Below are positions 59,014 through 64,000 of a stretch of DNA of 64,000 nt, piece after piece. A program made the translations under genes and the position numbers. Location: the NCBI GenBank assembly GCA_003415625.1, contig PYIU01000002.1, positions 2,542,001 to 2,606,000 of the forward strand. Reading direction: 5' to 3'. Origin of the DNA: Aquanectria penicillioides (taxonomy: Eukaryota > Ascomycota > Sordariomycetes > Hypocreales > Nectriaceae). The number at the start of each line of letters is the position of its first letter. Within the stretch, counting starts at the first letter, position 1. The notes under the pieces were generated by a model. It worked only from the letters and a program-made list of their open reading frames with translations, was not told where the DNA came from and ran no database searches.

Positions 59014-59047
59014 CAGCTCTCAGCTCTCAGCTCTCAGCTCTCAGCTA
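59014..59047. repeat. CAGCTCT heptamer array
   Basis: Nearly five direct copies of cagctct, intergenic. Confidence 0.9.
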
Positions 59048-60828
59048 GCCCTCACTTCCAGGCTCTCTCCCCTAGCTCCGGTCTTCACCTTAGCTCGAGC
59101 TGCCACTTAAAACCCTGGCTTGTGCTATTTCCATCCATCGACCTTCTAGACGCGGTCCAAAGAGGGCCTTGCCTGAGATGGCAATCTCGGCTCCTGCTCT
59201 GCAAATGGAGAAAAGAGAAAGTACGTATGGGTCCTGAGGACCAAAGAAAGGGAAAAAAAAAAAAAAAATCGCCCACACAAATGCAGGGGAACATTATATT
59301 CCGTTCAAAGCCCCGTACCGCATCATGAGAGAGCCTGTCCAATCCTATATCGTGCAGCACCGTAAGGTTAGGGTTGATTGGCGGTGAGGAGGGGGGCGTC
59401 TGGAGATCAGACATGGCGGCGCCGGTGCCTGGTGATTATTTTCCGTTCACGGTCACACGTCGCCCGTGCTTCGACCCGGACATGGCATGGAGCATGAAGC
59501 TGGCAGCATTGACTTTGGCCCATGTCTGAGAAGTGTGTCGACTAACTGCCTCCAATGCTAACGCGGAAGAAAATGTGAATGACGACGATACCCGCCTCGT
59601 CTGACCTCACCACCAAGGCAGAGCTCGACTGTACTGTGTAAAAGAAAATGTGGATCCTCCGTTCATAACGCCGGCGCCTCATGGTCCACGGCCCACGGCC
59701 CACAAGTCCACGGTTGCAGCTCTCGGCGCACCTCCGTCCAGCGTCAGACCTTGTTCGTGCACGCATCAGGATTGGCTACGACGCGTCCCGATCCAAAACA
59801 AAATGTCGCGTCTAGTGCGACCCCAAGACGCGTCCTCAGACGTTGGTCGGGCCCTGGCCTCGACCGTCCATCTTGACCACACAGGCCAGTCCCTTTGAGC
59901 AGCAATCAAACCATCTGCGCACGCGGAGCCGGCCTTCGCTTTCTCTTCTCCCTTGGCATTCACTCTCCCTTTGAATGACAGATAACCAGGTTGAACGAGT
60001 AAATCAAGAAGAAGAGGTCCCAGTTCTGCGGGGACCCAATCATACGTGACGGAGACCAGAGCTGCGACCCTAGGTCCGTTTTAACGAGTGACCGCTAGTT
60101 TTCTGATTTTCTGGCCTCGCCCTTGGGCCGTCATGTGCCATGTGTGAGACGACGCCAAAGGGAATTAAACGGAAGCGATAAGGTCGAGCCTTTGGGGGGG
60201 GACGGCAGTGAAGCCAGCTCAGAGAGGGTATTTCGAGATTGGGAGAAGGAGGGGGGGCCAAAGGCAACGAAGAGGCACAGTCGGTACCCGAGACTAGGTT
60301 TCCCTAGATGTGGCTGGCGACCAGCCAGAGGACGGACGTTTCTCCAACTGGTTCCGGTGTAATGTGCAATATGCCATGTCGATGTGTGTGAGAGTGAGTG
60401 TAATGTACTATGTAAGTGTGCGTGCGTGTGTGACCTTGCCCCTCCACCACCCGATCCGATGCCCCCCATTAGAGACAAATTCGCTAGCCGAGTTCGATCT
60501 GGCGAGACCGACTACCTATCGAAGACGCCGAGGGATCCACGCACCGCTGGCCCGGGTTGCACACACCAGGGCCAAAAGAATATGCGTACATGGTATGTAC
60601 ATACGGACTGTACATACTACCTATGTGCGCTTGATGGAGCACAGCAGTATTTCTTGCACAGAGGCAAGATCTGTGGTTTGTTGGGAACACCTCATTTCTG
60701 CGCATGTATCGAGCCTTTGGGGCTCTCCGAGAGCTGTGAGTAGTGTAGCATTGCATATTGTATCAGCAAGACAGGGCAGCGCGGTGGGGGGGGAGCAAGA
60801 AAGCACCAGTTTCTTGCAGCTCCAGTCG

Positions 60829-60890
60829 CAGCACCGGCAGCATCAGCATCAGCACCAGCACCAGCACCAGCACCAGCATGCCATCAGCAT
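60829..60890. repeat. CAGCAC/CAGCAT hexamer array
   Basis: Alternating cagcac and cagcat units. A His/Gln open frame through it is a by-product of the repeat. Confidence 0.8.
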
Positions 60891-63028
60891 CGCATCTTGC
60901 CTGATGCCGGTTCCCGTCAAGCAGACCAGGCTTCTAGCTCCCTCCTGACGCCACCTTTAATTCTTTCCTGGTTCCATGCCGGCTCGCGCGTACCTACGAA
61001 TAGAACAGAGGTGCACTGGATGTAACTGGACGATGTCCGGATGTAGGTAGTTAATTACCTCTTCTTGGAGTCCGGCAGGAGAATCAAGGGAAAAAAAAGC
61101 GAGATCGAGATTATACGCTCCACCACTTAGGTACCATCTCTCACCACCCTGATACGCCCCCTGTCCACCCCGGCATTTCAAGTTTTGGGAACTTTGGATA
61201 AACTCTCATCGTCGTCCTCCGTCCTCGTCGTTGTCTCTCCTCCGCCTCCTCCGTCTCCTCCTCCTCTGCCGCCGCCGCCGCACATCCCATACCCGAAACT
61301 CACGCACACCACGATCACCCTGGTTGAGCTTCGGCTTCTTCACTGCTCAATATCATCCCATGCCCTCGGGCAAAACGAGGAAAAAGTAAAAAGAAGCGAA
61401 ATCGCCAGACCAGACCCAGACGGCCGCGACCAACTCGTCAAGTTCCCCACGGACCTATTATCCAATCCTGCAAAAGCTGCCTCGGGATCGCCTAGGATCC
61501 CCCCCCCCCCCCCCCCCCTTCTACCGTAGAACCCAAGTCTCCCCTAGGCTGCTGCTCGCACGCTCGTTGGCGCCGTCTCTCTCCACAGGGCAATCCCACG
61601 GGCGCGTCGAGCGTCGACGGTGCTGCGCGGCGAGTCTATGGCTGGCTGATGGGTGCATAAACGCAGGGCTCCTCGAACAGCCATCCTTGCGCCAACCTGG
61701 CCTTGCGCCCCTAGCCTGGCACAGGACTTGCATACCTAGGTACATACATAGGTACCTATAGCACGCTCCGTACAGTAGCTGCTCGCTCGTTGCAGCGGGT
61801 GCGACGGCGACGGAAGACTGCACGCACACACTTCTGATGAAATTCTGCATCCCACATCCACACTCGCATCCGCACCTACATGCATCCATCCATCCCTTCC
61901 CTTCCTTAGCTCAACTTGACTTGACACACAACGACTCCAGCCAAAGAGCCCCAGATAGAGTGAAGCTGGATAAGAGGAGAGACTTTCCTTCTCCCTTCTC
62001 TTTGGCCCAGTCGGCCCATTCTCCCATTCCGAAACCCTCCCCGCTCTGCAACTACATATGGAGAACATGTCTCGAATCCTAATCTAATGATCCCCAATCG
62101 ACACCAAGACCCAACACTGACACGCCCATCTTGCGGTTCAAACCCGGCTGCACCGACCTACATTGCCTCGATCACCGCCATACTTGACATCTCCAACGAG
62201 AACCGTCCAGCTTTCCGCCTTCCCACGCACGTCTTGTCTTCGCGCCCAAGGCGCGATCCCTGCGACCCTATCCCTCGCCCAAAGAGCGCCTGTAACCACT
62301 GAACAAAAAGCCCACTCACACGCATCCTTCACCCTCACGCCTCTCACACCTCTTCCGTACGCTCTCTCACACACACACCCCGGTCGCTCGTGTCAGCCCG
62401 GACGCCTCCCACCCAATCCCTGGCGCGCTCATCCTCCCTGCACCGGGCTCCACTCGACCTCACCCAGCGAGCCCAGCGAGAGACCCAGCGGAGCGTCGAC
62501 GTCGTTGGCTTCTGCGCTGGCCCCAATTTTTGGCCCTGGCTGAATCACTTCATTCAACCAAGCCGGGTCCAATCCAAGTCAATCAATAGGCAGGAAAGGG
62601 ACGAGAAAAGAAGCCCAGGAAGAAGAAGAGGAAAAAGGAAGCACAAGAACGAGACTAAGAACCGCCCGGCCTTTCTCTTACGTTTCAACTGAGAGGCTTA
62701 AAGTGACGTCTTGGTGGCTCTCGTGGCTCCCGCCCATTTTGCCTTAGGTTCTTGTTCTTGGTTTCTGCCTTTTGCCGGGCTCTTCCCACCTTTCCCTAAC
62801 CTTGTTCATCCACTATTCGCCCACACCCTCCTCTCCCGCACATCCCATCCCATCCATTCACCCATCCCCCATCCACCAATCCATCTACCTAATCCATCCT
62901 ACTTCCCCTCCCTCCTTCTCACGTTACTCTTTGACCTTCTCTCCTTCACTCACTCACTCACTCACACATACGGGCTCCTTCTCTCCCTCGCTCGCTCCTA
63001 CTCCTCCTCAACATCGCCAAGGGCCTCA

Positions 63029-63057
63029 TTTTATTTATTTTATTTTATTTTATTTTT
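63029..63057. repeat. TTTTA pentamer array in a leader
   Basis: Several ttttA units occur within the C/T-rich region upstream of the gene at 63541. Confidence 0.8.
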
Positions 63058-63312
63058 ACCACGCCCTCCTTGCAGCGCACCTCATTTGGCCCCCTATATC
63101 CCACCTTGGCCCCTATCGACACGCTTTTCCGACGCGACTTTCCGCCCGCTGTCACCGCCCGACCGGCTTCTGCACGTCTCGCCTCACCCGCAACACTACG
63201 CTCTGATAGTCACAGCACGCACTTGGCCCTATTGAACGCCTCTGGCCAAGTCACGATAGCCCTGTCACTGTGCCGCCCCACAGGTCATTACCAGATTACT
63301 TGCTCCATCCAG

Positions 63313-63464
63313 GTGAGTTTTAAGACTTTTCTCTTCTTCGCTCCCTTGCCCTTCATGCACTCTCGTCCCATCCCATCATCCTATGCCGATGCCCACCCGA
63401 TCCATCCCGCCCACAAGAGCGTTATCTCCTCCCCATCCCCGGCTTGACTGACTCCTTCCCCCAG
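63313..63464 (+). other. Probable 5' UTR intron of the gene at 63541
   Basis: It starts GTGAGT after CCAG, has a CTTGACTGAC branch-like stretch about 25 bases before the end, and finishes at a long pyrimidine tract and CCCCCAG. The next 76 bases lead directly to the ATG. The length of 152 bp is typical of leader introns. Confidence 0.55.
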
Positions 63465-63540
63465 TGACATCCCAATTCATCATCAACCACAGCCATTGCC
63501 TCCCGATTGAGTCGACTTCATCCACCCCGACCTGGCCAAC

Positions 63541-64000
63541 ATGGCCAAGAACACGCGTTTCCAGCTCTCAAACGAGCCTTTGCACATCTTCCAGGACGAC
63601 TTCTTCGAGAACACCGCCCCTATGACCAGCCACGCCCCCATGCCCTCAGTCACAAAGCCTAACCGCCGCCCCCTGACGAGCTCAAACTCCAACGTCATCC
63701 TCAACGCTCCTTCCGCCGCTCACCAGGCCTACTCTCCTTTCAAATCGCGCCCTGCGTCATCACATCACTCGCCCCTTGCCTCGTCCCACGGCAGCAAACT
63801 CAACATGGTCGCCATGGCCCCTCCCTCGGGCAAGGGCCCCAACACCGACTCGCTGCAGAAGAAGCCCTACCTCTCCAAGTTCAAGACGGGCCCTCAGAGG
63901 CACTCAATGGACACCAGCTTCGCCTACGGAAAGGAGAATGTCCACCCTCAGATCTTCCCGGCCCCTGCCACCATCAACCTCTCCGTCGAAACCTACAACC
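63541..64000 (+). CDS. N-terminal part of a probable nuclear regulator (cut by window edge)
   Basis: An open frame from ATG 63541 runs to the end of the window: 153 codons without a stop. It begins MAKNTRFQLSNEPLHIFQDD and is Ser/Pro/Asn-rich with scattered basic residues, as in disordered N-termini of fungal transcription factors. A GKENVHP segment near residue 130 contains a KEN motif, the kind recognised by the anaphase-promoting complex. The overall impression (HIFQDD near the start, DSLQKK, then GKEN.HP) recalls forkhead proteins of the Hcm1 type, but no DNA-binding domain lies within the window, so that is a weak guess. The large upstream interval and a leader intron fit a regulatory gene. 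Confidence 0.6.
   Translation, partial: MAKNTRFQLSNEPLHIFQDDFFENTAPMTSHAPMPSVTKPNRRPLTSSNSNVILNAPSAAHQAYSPFKSRPASSHHSPLASSHGSKLNMVAMAPPSGKGPNTDSLQKKPYLSKFKTGPQRHSMDTSFAYGKENVHPQIFPAPATINLSVETYN

Larger units (their letters stand above)
55333..63540. other. Gene-free 8.2-kb interval rich in microsatellites
   Basis: Between the PAN1 stop and the next start codon I see no frame with protein-like composition on either strand and no RNA gene. The interval carries homopolymer runs (C near 55787-55802, T near 57000-57022, A near 59250-59269, C near 61500-61518), many short tandem arrays, and CCTAGG/TACC clusters at 57690-57710, 58773-58792 and 61732-61760. From about 61.1 kb onward the plus strand is strongly C/T-rich and probably belongs to the promoter and transcribed leader of the gene at 63541. 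Confidence 0.55.

Noticed and set aside
62130..62160. tRNA-like B box (ggttcaaacc)
   Set aside because: The flanks do not pair as a T stem, and no A box or acceptor stem is found at the right distance. Similar motifs near 5788 and 15386 fail for the same reason.

Overview
The window is nuclear DNA of a filamentous ascomycete. Genes are separated by pyrimidine-rich leaders and interrupted by short introns, mostly about 50-75 bp, with GTAAGT/GTATGT-type donors, CTAAC-type branch points and YAG acceptors. The protein set (SNX41/ATG20 hybrid, PAN1 with two EH domains, a PDS5/BimD/Spo76 relative, two-PHD RCO1) is that of Pezizomycotina. A Sordariomycete, possibly Hypocreales, is my best guess, but the sequence alone does not fix the genus. 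No virus, plasmid, transposon, rRNA, tRNA or CRISPR was found.

Layout. 0.9-4.6 kb (+): RRM plus Pumilio RNA-binding protein. 6.2-10.4 kb (-): two-PHD protein like RCO1 of the Rpd3S deacetylase complex. 12.2-13.9 kb (-): EBP1/Cdb4-type methionine-aminopeptidase-fold protein. 15.5-17.6 kb (+): SNF5. 18.5-23.1 kb (-): PDS5 cohesin regulator. 26.1-27.5 kb (+): Ser/Thr-rich membrane or wall protein with four 25-residue repeats. 28.3-29.7 kb (-): mRNA guanylyltransferase CEG1. 30.5-32.6 kb (-): PX-BAR sorting nexin. 34.3-35.4 kb (-): single-pass membrane protein of unknown function. 36.8-40.4 kb (+): CTR9 of the Paf1 complex. 40.9-42.1 kb (-): NADH-cytochrome b5 reductase. 46.1-49.8 kb (+): PH-like plus leucine-rich-repeat protein. 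50.7-55.3 kb (+): PAN1. 55.3-63.5 kb: about 8.2 kb with no convincing gene and many microsatellites. 63.5 kb to the end (+): N-terminal part of a probable nuclear regulator.

The genes are mostly housekeeping. Five act in chromatin or transcript maturation (RCO1, SNF5, PDS5, CEG1, CTR9). PAN1 and the PH-LRR protein next to it both fit cortical actin and endocytosis, although the link for the second is inferred.

The most consequential observation concerns sequence quality. Four conserved genes (SNF5, PDS5, CEG1, PAN1) each lose reading frame at one or more points where exactly one base is missing: seven sites in all, six of them in or next to homopolymer runs. Allowing one base at each site makes all exon phases agree and gives proteins of normal length. 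Assembly error is the simplest explanation. I found no clearly new biological system. The best leads for novelty are the repeat-bearing membrane protein, the PH-LRR protein, the 6-nt terminal exon of the Pumilio gene, and the 8.2 kb gene-free interval.
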